Of a stretch of DNA of 64,000 nucleotides, positions 36,768 through 48,020 are shown piece by piece. Position 1 is the first letter of the stretch. Each line of letters starts with the position of its first letter. Position numbers and translations under genes: made by a program. The notes under the pieces were generated by a model. The model saw nothing but the letters and a program-made list of their open reading frames with translations, had not been told where the DNA came from and searched no databases. This DNA is from Ilex aquifolium (taxonomy: Eukaryota > Streptophyta > Magnoliopsida > Aquifoliales > Aquifoliaceae), in contig OX637403.1 of the NCBI GenBank assembly GCA_951799425.1, forward strand, positions 30,544,811 through 30,608,810, written 5' to 3'.

Positions 36768-37635
36768 ATGGATATATTTTTAAGTGGTATAGAAATATAT
36801 TTTTAAGTATATTTTTATTTGAATAATGGATATATTTTTTGTTAATTAAAATTTTTTCACTTTTGTTGACATTTTAAATTGTATAGATAGATAGATATAG
36901 ATATAGAATATATATAAATATAGATTTATTCATTTATTCCTATAATATGAATGGTCTAAGAGTTAAATTAAAAAATATAATATAATTGTCTTTATATAAT
37001 TGTTTGAGGATAAAAGAGAAAGATAAAATTAGTGTGACATAAACTTTAAAGGATAAGGATGACATAGTTATAGTTTTAGAGGGCAAAAGTGGAAAAAAAA
37101 TGTTTTTCAAATATGCTTACTTTTTAAAGTAGTATAGATATATTACTTATAACCCTAATTAATTTTTCATTGTCAATCATGTCCTATTGCATCATTTAAC
37201 ATCCTTTCAATATTATATTATCTATTTATCTATCTCAATATTTGTGCAAAACTTTTGATTGACAATAATATCCTTAAAACATGTTAATAATATATATCTA
37301 TATCTATACTACTTATAAAAGTGGCTAACAAAGAAAAAATTTTGATTTCCTCTTTTACCATCAATTAATATAATAAAATCAATTATATTCATCATACCCT
37401 TTTAACTTCTTAAATTAAATACATAAATCTATCATATTTCATGATCTTCTAAAATTAATTACATTCACAAACATATATATTTATACTACTTATAACCCTA
37501 ATTAAATTTTTATTGTCAATCATGTCATATTGCATCATTTAACCTCCCTTCAATATTATATTATCTATCTATCTATCTCAATACTTGTGCAAAATTTTTA
37601 ATTGACAATAATATCCTTAAAACATGTTAATAATC
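36768..37635. mobile_element. Further Helitron-like termini
   Basis: A minus-strand 5' terminus ends at about 37140 (AAAGTAGTATAGATA on plus) and a plus-strand start lies at about 37300 (TCTATACTACTTATAAAAGT), whose next 190 bp match 33170-33360. A short duplicated block (TAACCCTAATTAA... TCCTTAAAACATGTTAATAA) appears at about 37144-37290 and 37490-37635. Confidence 0.5.
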
Positions 37636-38243
37636 AAATAATATCATTTTGTTGTGATTTTTCACTGGGCCAGAAATCTCTCTTGCAAGTTATTGTCAAT
37701 TAAAGAGACATAACTCTTATAGAACCCTTGGAGTTCCATAACTCCAAGACATGGAACGGTGAGAAGTTGATTGGCTTGCCAAACTTATAAACCGATTTTC
37801 ATAAAATATACCTAGATATTATTTGCAGATTTCAGCTAATGCATCACCATGTTGGAGCCCAAGCCAAAGGTTTTCCCTCTCCATTTGCAACCACTAACCA
37901 AACCAAATATTTTTAATTCCTTTTATTTTGTCATCTTTATCATTCTGTACTGATGCAATATATATGTTATGACACTACCTTTATTCCAAATTATCACAAG
38001 CTTTCTCTCGGTGTCATATTATATCTTTTAATTGGCTAACTACCATAGTTTATGTTCTTCATGAATATGAGCACTTTGTCTTTCCAGATTTCAGCTAAAA
38101 ATTTGAAATCATCATTTGTATATTGTGGGTGATATTTAATGAATTGTATGTGTATGTTTTAAGGCTTCTCATGTGACATATCTCTAATCCCATCAGGTGA
38201 CTAAAATAAAAACTTCAACCACCTAACTGGTGGTTTAATAATT

Positions 38244-38415
38244 GGGAAATGTTTTATATCCTAAATTTGTATCCCAAATGTACACCCCAAATGAACGGGA
38301 ACCATTGGATGAATGAGTTCCATCAACTTTTTTAATTGAGACCCACTGATCCAACCATCCTTATTGATTTGAGATGCACATTTGGAATACAAATTTAGAA
38401 TATATAGCATTGATC
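38244..38415. mobile_element. Small Mutator-like MITE
   Basis: 172 bp with roughly 40-bp terminal inverted repeats (CCTAAATTTGTATCCCAAAT versus TTCTAAATTTGTATTCCAAA on the other strand). A perfect 9-bp direct repeat TTAATAATT flanks it (38235-38243 and 38416-38424). Confidence 0.75.
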
Positions 38416-39423
38416 TTAATAATTTGGTTCGATTTACGGAAATTTCATTGTTTTCACAGGTATTTCTATGATATGGGGTTAAGTCATGACTCGAGTCAAT
38501 CTTTGAGAGCACTTGCAATTTCTTGTCATCTCTAGGCCCCATTAATGGACTTTTCTCGTGAGTTTGAACTACTATGATTACGCTCAAACAAGAGTCCTAT
38601 TTCAATTGCTCCCTCAAACCCTTTTTTATTGACCAAAAAAATATACAAAACTTCCGCTCATGACCGCATTTAAGGAGTAAAAAATAATGTACACACTTTA
38701 ATCCATGTTATAATAGGACTCTGTGAGTTCTAATTCAAAGCTCTGCCCAAGGGAGGGATGGATGGAAAATTACCAACTTGACCTGATGTTATAATTATGT
38801 TGTATCACTTTCCAATGTACCAAAAAAATAATAATAATAAGTATGTTGTATCACCGGTGTTTGATATCAAACCAAATGATGTACAATTCTAATTCTAGAG
38901 AATGTACTTAAAAAGAAAGAAGGTTAAAAAAAAAAAAGCAAAAAAGAGAGACAATAAAAGGGAAAATTATACACTCTTCATTGCCTCATATGTTGAAAGG
39001 TGAAGGGAGTTTTGCAAAACCATATTCTAAGATTACCATATACATATTATTCATGCCCCACCAATTCGAGGCATTTCAAAGTCGCCATAGAAATCTTGCG
39101 GGCGACAAGATTTGAACACAGGACTTCCGACTCTGATACCATGTCAAACAACCACCTACTACAAAAATTTAAATTTGTAGAAAATGTATAATTTAAATAT
39201 TTATATTTCAACACAGTTACACTAGCATTTTCATGCCACTTTGTTGTCAAACAAGAAAGGGGAAAAAAAGAGAATAAAAACAAAAGAGGCAAAAAAATAT
39301 AAAATAGGAACATAAAAAAGCCAATATTTATGTTCATATTATGTGCAAGTTCTTTTATCTTCCAAATGAAAGAAAAAGGGCAAAAGCCTTCCCCAAAATG
39401 TATCATATAATTAGGTACAACTA

Positions 39424-40416
39424 TTTATATAATAAAATAACTTACAATCCAAATTTCAAAAGATAAACAAAATGACTTTTATTTTTCGTGGTTCAGATCG
39501 CTTTTAATTTTACTTTAAAGTTAATCTAACGACTAATATTAACACCCTAAATTTAATAGGAAAAATAAGCCCATAAGGGTGTGTTTGGAGTGACTTTTTA
39601 AAAGTACTTCTAGAAATTATTTATCATAAATACTTTTAAAAAAAAAATAGTGTTTGAAACCGCCCCACCACTACCTCTACCCCCACCACCCCCACCACCA
39701 CTACCTTTACTACCACCGCCGCCGTCACCACCACCCCCACTACCACCGCCACCTTCACCACCGTCGCCACCACCGCCGCCGTCGTCGCCACCGCCACCAC
39801 CATCACCGTCGCCGTCGCCGCTACCACCACCATCGCCACCGCCGCCACCACCACCATTGCCGTCATTGCCGCCACCATCGCCACCACCGCCACCATTAAC
39901 ACCGTCGTCGTCGCCGCCACCGCCACCACCATCGTCACCATCGTCGCCGCTGCCACCATCGCCACCACCGCCATTGCCACGACCACCATTGTCGCTGTTG
40001 CCGCCGCTACCACCACCGTCGCCACCGCCACCACCACTGTCGCCGTTGCCGCCACCACCACCACGGTCATCGCCATCGCCGCCACCACCATCGTCGTCGT
40101 CGTCGCCACCACCGTCGCCGTCACCACCCCCGCCACCCCCACCGCCATCGCCACCACCACCACCACCACCATTGTCGTCAACACCATCGTCACCGTCACC
40201 ACCACCAACACCACTGTCGCCGCCACCACGGTCATTGCCACCCACCACAACCATCACCGTCTCCTACCACCACCACCTCTCACCCCCACTACAACCGATA
40301 CTTAAATTCATTTATCTCACCTCTATGTTTGTGATTTGATTTTGGATATGAATACAGATATGTTTATTATTTACCATTTTTTATTACTCTGTGTTTTCAG
40401 GCACAGACAATAACTA
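39424..40416. mobile_element. Trinucleotide-array element (CCA/CCG array C with flanks)
   Basis: This segment is absent from the homologous site in copy 2 of the segmental duplication (near 46497), which reads straight through. An AACTA word occurs at both edges (39419-39423 and 40412-40416) and once at the empty site, suggesting a 5-bp target duplication. Inside, the left flank carries the GTGTTTGGAGTGACTTTT end seen at 4452, then about 640 bp of CCA/CCG/TCG triplets (39655-40290), then the right flank shared with 6848-6950. Long Gly/Asp-rich and Pro/Ser-rich frames across the array are not treated as genes. Confidence 0.65.
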
Positions 40417-40454
40417 GTAATACAACATTACACTAGTTGTGGGGATTGTGTCGT

Positions 40455-40800
40455 GATAATTAAGGGTGTTAAAATATGATACAATTCATTAATACGATAG
40501 AAACACAATACAAAACTAAAAGAGTTGGACTTTCCTTAAGCCACTCGTTTAGTAAACGAGTGAACCCAACACAACACAATTAATAAATAAATCGGGTATA
40601 GGTGAAAGTAATCAGAAAAAATACACAATACGACTTATTTATATATCAGTTGTATATGATTCATACACGACACGAACCCGATATGACACGATTCATTAAA
40701 CACGAGTTAATAAAAAAATCGGATATAAATACAACATTTTTTAACACAAACTCACTAAAACTTGACACGTATATGCCTCACCCAACATAATTGAGAGGCT
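40455..40800. mobile_element. Decayed hAT-like element
   Basis: Ends AAGGGTG and CACCCAAC, with an ATAATT repeat at each side. The interior holds CACGACACGAACCCG words as in the 15.15-kb hAT element. It is absent from the matching position in segmental copy 2. Confidence 0.5.
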
Positions 40801-41394
40801 GGAGATAACATCACCACGAGCTGAGAAAACACTGCAGCTAATGCCGTCACGAGCTGAGAATACACTATACACAGTATCTTCTGGGTCCTTTACTGATTAA
40901 TAAGTCATGTTTTCTCCGTGCTGGCCAGCTGCCTATCAAAGGCATCAATTATTAGCTTTTTATTGGGTTTAATGGGTCAATTTATGAACATCTCAACTAA
41001 TTTTTCTCTTGTTCGATCAAAAAAAGGTCATTCACGTCAGGACTATGGTATTTATGATAAATAAATCTCTCATAGTCTGACCCCAAAGAATTGTCAAGAT
41101 TTGAACTCAAGACGTCTAAATTTATAGCTCATCACTGTTACCGCTTCAACTACTCCTTAGCATCAATTATTAGCATGGCTCAGTTTGTGATGCCAAACCC
41201 CTTTTCACAGAAGAAGAAAGAAGAAGAAGATGCCGATGGTGGAAAATTGGCAGTAAAATGAATGGAATATCAACAGATATATCTATGTAGACAATGAAGT
41301 GAGCTCCAACTGCGGCATCCAAGATACTGCAATAACTAGTATTATATGGTTCTATTAGTATAGTCAATCTTCTCTTCACTTAGCCATGTTTGGG

Positions 41395-41640
41395 TCGGCA
41401 AGAAAATTAGTTAGGTCTCTCGTCTACGAGACTTAGTACTTTCATGCGGACCAAGATTATTGACGAAAATCTGTAAGTAAATTAGTTAGATCTCTCCCCT
41501 CGTCTGCGACGCTTTGGTGCTTCCATGCAGACAAAGATTACTGACAAAAATCGGCAAGAAAATTAGTTAGATCCCTCGTTTGCGATGTTTTGGTGTTTCC
41601 GTACGAACAAGGAATACTGACTTAATATGATCAAACAGCC
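41395..41640. repeat. Minisatellite, ~80-bp units
   Basis: Three imperfect tandem units beginning AAAATTAGTTAG and containing TCTCTCGTCTACGA and GCTTCCATGCAGACAAAG-type sequence. A detached partial unit lies at 41815-41880. Confidence 0.8.
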
Positions 41641-41880
41641 ATGTTTTGGCTCAGCAAGAAAATTAGTTGAGCAATGCAATAGAAACCTAATTTAGATATC
41701 TAATTCAATAAAATCATTAGATTAGTTGTGATTTATAATATTAGACATGACCCACTTTTAATTTAATGCTTACATTAAATTAAATCCTCAAATTAATTCC
41801 AAATAACATTTTTCAAATTAGTTAGGTCTTTCGCCTACGATGCTTTAGGTGCTTCCATACAAGAATACTAATGAAAATAA

Positions 41881-42183
41881 GATCCGAATAGCTCAACAAG
41901 TACATACTTGTTTCATGGGATCTCACATGAACACTAGAAACTCAATACTCATGTCATACCCCAATTTGATGCGTGTAATTTATAGGTAATTTACGCATAT
42001 TTCGTGAGTAAATGGCCAGGGTTGTTCTCGGTTATTAAAAAATTTTAATCATTAAAAACCAACAAGAATCCTACCAAAAAAATAAATATTACATCCAACC
42101 TCTAACCAAGTCCATACACATACTCCCATTGCCGTCTTAAGAGAATAGAACTGAGCTTAAACATTCTCAGTAGTCCACATAAT
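41881..42183. other. Intergenic, nothing recognised
   Basis: AT-rich spacer upstream of subtilase 4. Confidence 0.4.
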
Positions 42184-42365
42184 TATGCTCTTTTTTAGCA
42201 GCACTTACATATGCTCTTTTTTAGCAGCACTTAGATATGCTCTTTTATTCTGAACAAAAAACAAAGATGTGCTCTTTTAGCAGCACTTAAATGTGCTCTT
42301 TTAGCGGTACGGCACAGCTTAAACAGTTCCCCACCGGCCATATCAGTATGATCTTTTAGCAGTAC
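42184..42365. repeat. ~26-bp repeat array upstream of subtilase 4
   Basis: Four to five copies of ATGCTCTTTTTTAGCAGCAC-type units with spacer drift, about 160-340 bp before the ATG. A last diverged unit (GATCTTTTAGCAGTAC) is near 42350. Confidence 0.8.
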
Positions 42366-42419
42366 CTGCGAAAACAATGAAAAACTCACTCATATGGAGA
42401 CACAGGCCCATCTCCTCCT

Positions 42420-42521
42420 CGAACTTCTATATATATCGTTGCAACAAATCATTACAGAAACACAAACAGCAACACATTTCTTCTATTGCATTTCTCAATT
42501 AAGTGTAAATATTTGCCAGAC
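42420..42521 (+). promoter_or_regulatory. Subtilase 4 core promoter
   Basis: A TATA box, TATATATAT, at 42428-42436, 94 bp before the inferred ATG. Confidence 0.55.
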
Positions 42522-44779
42522 ATGGCTACCATCACATTTCTTCTCACTCTTATTTTTCTGCTTAATTTCTGTCCTGAGGTTGCCGAGGGAAGTCACTTTC
42601 CCAGGGCAGATGAAGGAATAGACAAGGATGAGTTGAAAACTTATGTCGTGCACATAAAGCAACCGGAGGGCCAAGTTCTAACCCAATATGATGATTTGGG
42701 TAGCTATCACCAGTCATTGCTGTCGGTTATCTCTGAAAACTCGGAACAAACAACGCTTGCTTTACTTGTACCAAAATGTGGTTCAGTGGCTTCACAGCAA
42801 GACTGACAGAGGATGAAGTGAAGGCTATGAAAATGAAGAATGGGTTTGTGTCAGCACATCCAGAAAGAATGTTCCGTGTACAAACAACTCATACCCCCAA
42901 CTTCTTGGGATTGCACCACGATATGGGGTTCTGGGAAGAATCGAAATTAGGAAAGGGTGTCACCATTGGAGTGGTGGATTCTGGAGTTCTGCCAAGCCAT
43001 CTTTCGTTTAGGGATGAAGGAATGCCTCCGCCACCTGCTAAATAGAAAGGGAAGTGTGAATTCAATGGCTCGGACTGTAACAACAAAATCATTGGTGCAA
43101 GGTCATTTAACATTGCAGCCATGGCTTCAAAAGAAGTGAACCCAATGCCACCATTTGATCATGATGGGCACGGAACCCACACAGCCAGCACAGCTGCGGG
43201 TAGGTTTGTGAAGAATGCCGATGCACTGGGACAGGCTAAAGGAACAGCAGTTGGGATAGCACCTCATGCTCACTTGGCAATTTACAAAGTGTGCTTTGGA
43301 CCTGAATGTCCAGAAAGTGATATATTAGCCGGAATTGATGCTGCTGTTGCCGATGGCGTCGATGTGATCTCAATCTCTATCATTGTAGACGAACTACTTC
43401 CATTCTTTAATGATAGCATTGCAGTAGCCTCATTTGCAGCAATTCAGAAAGGAATATTTGTAAGTTGCGCAGCAGGAAGCTTTAGCCCTTTCAACGATAC
43501 TATACGGAATGGAGCCCCATGGATTCTAACTGTCAGAGCAAGCACCATTGATAGACGCATCGAAGCCACAGCAAAACTTGGAAACAGGGAAGAACTTGAT
43601 GGTGAGTCCGTGTTCCAACCAGATGACTTCCCTCAAACATCATTGCCTCTCGTTTACACCGGATCCAATGGCAAATCAAATTCTTCTTTCTGCGGTGAGG
43701 TATCCTTGAAAGGTATAAATGTTGAAGGAATAGTATTGTGTGATCGAGGAGGAGGGATAGCAAGAATTGCTAAAGGAGAGGAAGTGAAAAATGCTGGTGG
43801 TGCAGCAATGATTCTCATGAACCAAAAAACCGATGGCTTCAGCACTGCAGCTGATGCTCATGTTCTGCCTGCAATACATGTGAGTTATGCTGCCGGACTG
43901 AAGATCAAAGCCTATATTAACTCAACAACAACACCTGTCGCAGCTATCTTGTTCAAAGGAACTATCATCGGAGATCCATTGGCTCCCACTGTTGCTTCTT
44001 TTTCCTCGAGAGGGCCAAACACAGAAAGTCCAGGGATTCTGAAACCAGACATTATTGGACCTGGGGTCAGCATTCTTGCTGCTTGGCCATTCCCTCTCAA
44101 TGAAAACTTGAAATCCATATTCAATGTAATGTCTGGCACTTCAATGTCATGCCCTCATCTCAGTGGTGTGGCGGCATTGCTCAAAAGCTCTCACCCTTAT
44201 TGGTCACCAGCTACCATTAAATCTGCTATAATGACCTCGGCTGATTTGGTGAATGTCAAGGGCGCACCAATTGTTGATAAAATGCTTCAACCAGCAGATA
44301 TCTTTGCCACCGGTGCAGGCCATGTTAACCCATCAAATGCAAATGATCCCAGGTTAGTTTATGACATCCAACCTAACGATTATCTCCCATACTTGTGCGG
44401 TCTAGGATATACAGATGAGCAAGTTGGGATCATCGCGCACAGACCAATCAAATGCTCAGAAGAATCAAGCATAACCGAAGGGGAACTAAACTACCCTTCA
44501 TTTTCAATTGCACTAGGCACATGTCAAACATTTACAAGGACCGTGACAAATGTTGGTGAAGCATACTCTTCTCATTCTGTCAGGGTTACTGCACCAAAAG
44601 GAGTAGATGTGAGCGTTGAGCCAAATATGCTTTATTTCTCAAAGTTGAACCAGAAGGTATCATATTCGGTAACATTCAGCCACCACAGTGGGACGACCAG
44701 CAAGTTTAGCCAAGGGTATTTGGAATGGGTCTCCACCAAACACATTGTCAGGAGTGTAATCTCTATTAGGTTTGCCTAA
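42522..44779 (+). pseudogene. Subtilisin-like protease, subtilase 4 (decayed)
   Basis: Homologous over its full length to the other cluster members. The start at 42522 gives a signal peptide (ATITFLLTLIFLLNF) and the I9 beginning LKTYVVHIKQP. Two frame changes within 30 bp (about 42756 and 42784) disrupt the propeptide, around the expected LYQNVVSGF. A TAG at 43043-43045 replaces the Trp of the conserved AKWKGKC motif. From 43046 the frame is open to 44779, with His in HDGHGTHTA and Ser in GTSMSCPH; the Asp is in GVVDSGV, upstream of the TAG. The oxyanion Asn of SCSAGN is Ser here (SCAAGS). The Fn3-like end (RTVTNVG, VRSVIS) is present. Lesions plus loss of the oxyanion residue argue for a real pseudogene rather than sequencing error. 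Confidence 0.92.
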
Positions 44780-46089
44780 GAAAACAGATGCATCTAGACT
44801 TGCCAATTCACCTAAGAAAACGGATGCATCTAGACTTGGTTGGCAAATGGAAACTTGTATCCACATAATCAAGATATCCTGTTTGTATGATCAACATATG
44901 TGCATATGATTGAAGTGTTATCTTCAATGCAAAGCATATTCTAAACCTAAAGATCTAACAAACAAATCTGTATCTCTTTACACAAACTGGGAAGAATCAT
45001 GTACTAAAAAATGGATACACTAAATACTAGAGTTGTGTGAACTAAAAAAAGGAAGTAAGGTGCATTAGGATGTCCCACGAAATTCAAATGGCCCCACTTG
45101 CATTTTTCCCAGCATTAGAACTAAGAATTCATGAGTGCTGCATTAAGGAAGGTAAGGAAGAAACAACATCAGATATGATTGTTTCCAACCTTTACAACTT
45201 AATATGTCCAATTAGCGATTTTGCAAATGCAACATTCAAGATGATAGATTTTCCACTTGGACCACAAAATAAAATGCAACAGGAATACTCATTTTCTACA
45301 AGGTAAACCCTCATCATCTGATACCGAGAAGAATAAATTTACAGAGAATGATAGAAAACATATAAATCACTCTATTTCTCTTTTTACTCTCTTAGATCAG
45401 TGCACCAACCATGGAAAAGCAAATATTCTTTGTGTGGTTTCTCTTCTCTTTTTTCTAACCAACAGATTTAAAAATGCTGCAATGAACTCAAAAGTTGCAT
45501 TACGAAAATATACCCAATAATTGGTGTCAAAGTTTGTCATTGCATGCATCCCACTCTCTTCAGGGATTGTCCAAATGCTCTCAAATTCTCAACCACTTAC
45601 AAATCAAAGTACTCCAAGCTTTGAACCCCCAATTAATTTTGTGTTACGCATGTGTATATCATCATAAAAACACAATTATATAAATTATAGACTAAAGCCA
45701 CAAATTCTTGGAAGAGCACCAGTTAAAACCAATAAAGACTGTAAAGAGAAATACAACATACCCAACTTCTTGATGTATGACGTCGGAAAGTAGCCGGGCC
45801 GTAATATTTTCAGCGCCTGGACAATTAAGCTCTGCTGATTGTTTCAGCACTGATATATAATGCTATTCTGCCGCTCTGCCTGCAATAAACACTCAAACAC
45901 CAGACTGTTGATTTAGAGCAGACACATAGCAATTCCCACACACTATACATTGGTTCCAAATTCATAACATTGGTTCTCAGACAATCTCTTTTTTTTTCCC
46001 CTATTGGAGAAAGCCAAAGTTAAAGTTGCTGACACAAAACCTCTTTTGAAAATCATATCCAATTGTACCACCAATAAAAATCGTATCCT
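44780..46089. other. Subtilase 4 3' flank and intergenic DNA
   Basis: A short direct repeat (GATGCATCTAGACTTG) occurs at 44787-44802 and 44823-44838, just after the stop. No gene recognised in the remainder. Confidence 0.5.
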
Positions 46090-47280
46090 ATTACAATTGT
46101 AGAGAATATACTTAAAAAGAAACAAAAAAGCAAAAAATAGAGACAGAAAAACGGAAAATTATACACACTTCATTGCCTCGGAGATGTTAAAAGGTGAAGG
46201 GAGTTTTGCATACTCATATTCTAAGACTGCCATATACACATGATTCATGCCTGACGAATTCGAGGCATTTCAAAGTAGTGATAGAAACTTTGCACAGTTA
46301 CACTGGAATTCTCATGCCACTCGCTATCAAACAGGGAAGGGAAAAAGAGAATAAAAACAAAAGAAGCGAAAAATATAAAATGGGAATATAAAAGCCAATA
46401 TTTATGTTCATATTATGTACAAGTTCTTTTATCTTCCCAAAAGAAAGTGAAGGGCAAAAGCCTTCCTCAAAATGTATCATAAAATTAGGTACAACTATAA
46501 TACAACATTACGCTAGCTGTGGGGATTGCAACATTATAACATCACCACGAGCTGCCTGGCGAGAAATAGAACTCCATCGAATCTTAGTCTTCACGAACAC
46601 ACCAAGTATAGCCTCATTTCTTGGATCGCAATCATTCAAGGGACTGATGATGAGTCCTCCTTTTTGAACCACAGAGCAAGTGCCTGCAAAGTTCAAACAC
46701 CTATCAAACTAACAGAATGGTGTGTTATGACACTGCAGCTAATGCCATCAAAAAGTAAACTTAAATACACTTACACAGTATCTCTGCGTTCTTTACTGAT
46801 TAATAAGTTCTGTTTTCTCCATGATGGCCATCTGCCTATCAAAGGCATCAATTATTAGCATAGCTCAATTTGTGATGCCCAAAGGCCCCTAACCCCTTTT
46901 CCCAAAAGAAGAAAGAAGAAGAAGATGCCGATGCTGATGCTGAAAATTCGAAGTAAAATGAATCGTATACCTACTTAAGAATGTCATTTTCACAGACCTG
47001 CTTAACAAAGAACAGTTGCAATTGTCAGAATTCCTATTGTCTATGTTCCACGCTTCAATTAGGATCAACTCATACACTTGGGCTGACAAATATCATTACA
47101 GGAACCCAGACCACTAGCGCTTAAAATAAGATGTCTAAAGGAGTCTAACTGGGAAAAAAATGGAATATCAACAGATACCTCTGTAGACAATCAAGCAAGG
47201 CCCAACTGCAGCATCCAAGATACTGAAATAACTATTATTGTGGTTCTATTATAGTCAATCAACTCTGTCCTTTCTCTTCT
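46090..47280. repeat. Segmental duplication, copy 2
   Basis: Partner of 38880-41375. It keeps about 185 bp (46555-46735) that copy 1 lacks. On the minus strand this encodes TCSVVQKGGLIISPLNDCD and EAILGVFVKTKIRW after an acceptor-like TTTGCAG, possibly a remnant exon of an unrecognised gene. Confidence 0.8.
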
Positions 47281-47760
47281 TCCTGATACAGTCAACAAAA
47301 ACAGTCCCCATCTTTCCCAAATCCAGAGATATGCACTATAATGATCGGGTGGTGGGTAGTTGTATACTAAAAATGCAAAATAGACAAAACATCTCTAAAA
47401 AGGGACAAATGGCACAAACTATCCATGAGGTTTGCATTTATTACTCTGCCCACTATGGTTTCATGTATGACAATCAGCACCGTATTGACTAGTGGTCAAC
47501 TAACACAGTCGGGCAAATGGCCCAATGACTATTTTATGCTTTGATAATAACCATATAAAACCAACCTAATTGATAAAGCCAAATACGGCCAGAATCCAGT
47601 CCTAAATTCGAGAAACAGAAAACAAAAAAAAAAATTCTCTGCTGTCCTTCCCCACCAAACTCCAAAAAAAAGAAAGAAAATTAAAAAAAAAACTCATGCA
47701 CCTCTACCCCCACAAACCTCCCCAAGCCCCCTCCCCCAAAAAAACAAAAAAACCAATACC
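47281..47760. other. Intergenic
   Basis: Low-complexity A- and C-rich sequence; nothing recognised. Confidence 0.4.
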
Positions 47761-47811
47761 ATCATCATTTCGTCTCTCTCAAACTCTAACCCTATGTTCC
47801 ATCCCACTCCC

Positions 47812-48020
47812 ATGGCATCGTGTGACGACGACTTCCCTCTCTGTGATGACAAAACAAAACAATCAAACCTAATCTCCACCACCATCAACCCCGTTCCCAT
47901 TGATGTCCAACAAAGTCCACTTCCATCCGCACACTACCAAATTTTTCTTAAATTGCTGCCGCAACAACAACAGGTGTTGAAAGTCCTAAGAAATTTCCAC
48001 CAAGGGGGTTGGAAGGACTA
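47812..48020 (+). other. Possible degenerate first exon, unrecognised
   Basis: After a CT-rich leader-like tract, an ATG opens MASCDDDFPLCDD, then NPVPIDVQQSPLPS and a QQQQ run, and stops after GGWKD. The MASxDDxFPL opening is reminiscent of plant trihelix-type DNA-binding proteins, but I see no helix domain following in frame. It may be a remnant. Confidence 0.25.

Larger units (their letters stand above)
38880..41375. repeat. Segmental duplication, copy 1
   Basis: Aligns in the same orientation with 46090-47280, for example GGTGAAGGGAGTTTTGCA, GAATTCGAGGCATTTCAAAG (CAATTCGAGG here), AATATTTATGTTCATATTAT and ATCAAAGGCATCAATTATTA. Copy 1 contains two insertions (array element 39424-40411; hAT-like remnant about 40455-40800) and lacks about 185 bp present in copy 2. 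It lies just upstream of subtilase 4; copy 2 lies downstream. Confidence 0.85.

Noticed and set aside
39610-40339. Long Gly/Asp-rich (minus) and Pro/Ser-rich (plus) open frames over 200 aa
   Set aside because: They are read through a CCA/CCG/TCG triplet array that is open in several frames at once; no start context, domain or splice evidence, and the whole element is absent from the paralogous site.
45070-45683. Three overlapping small ORFs downstream of subtilase 4
   Set aside because: No recognisable family, no splice logic, composition like intergenic DNA.
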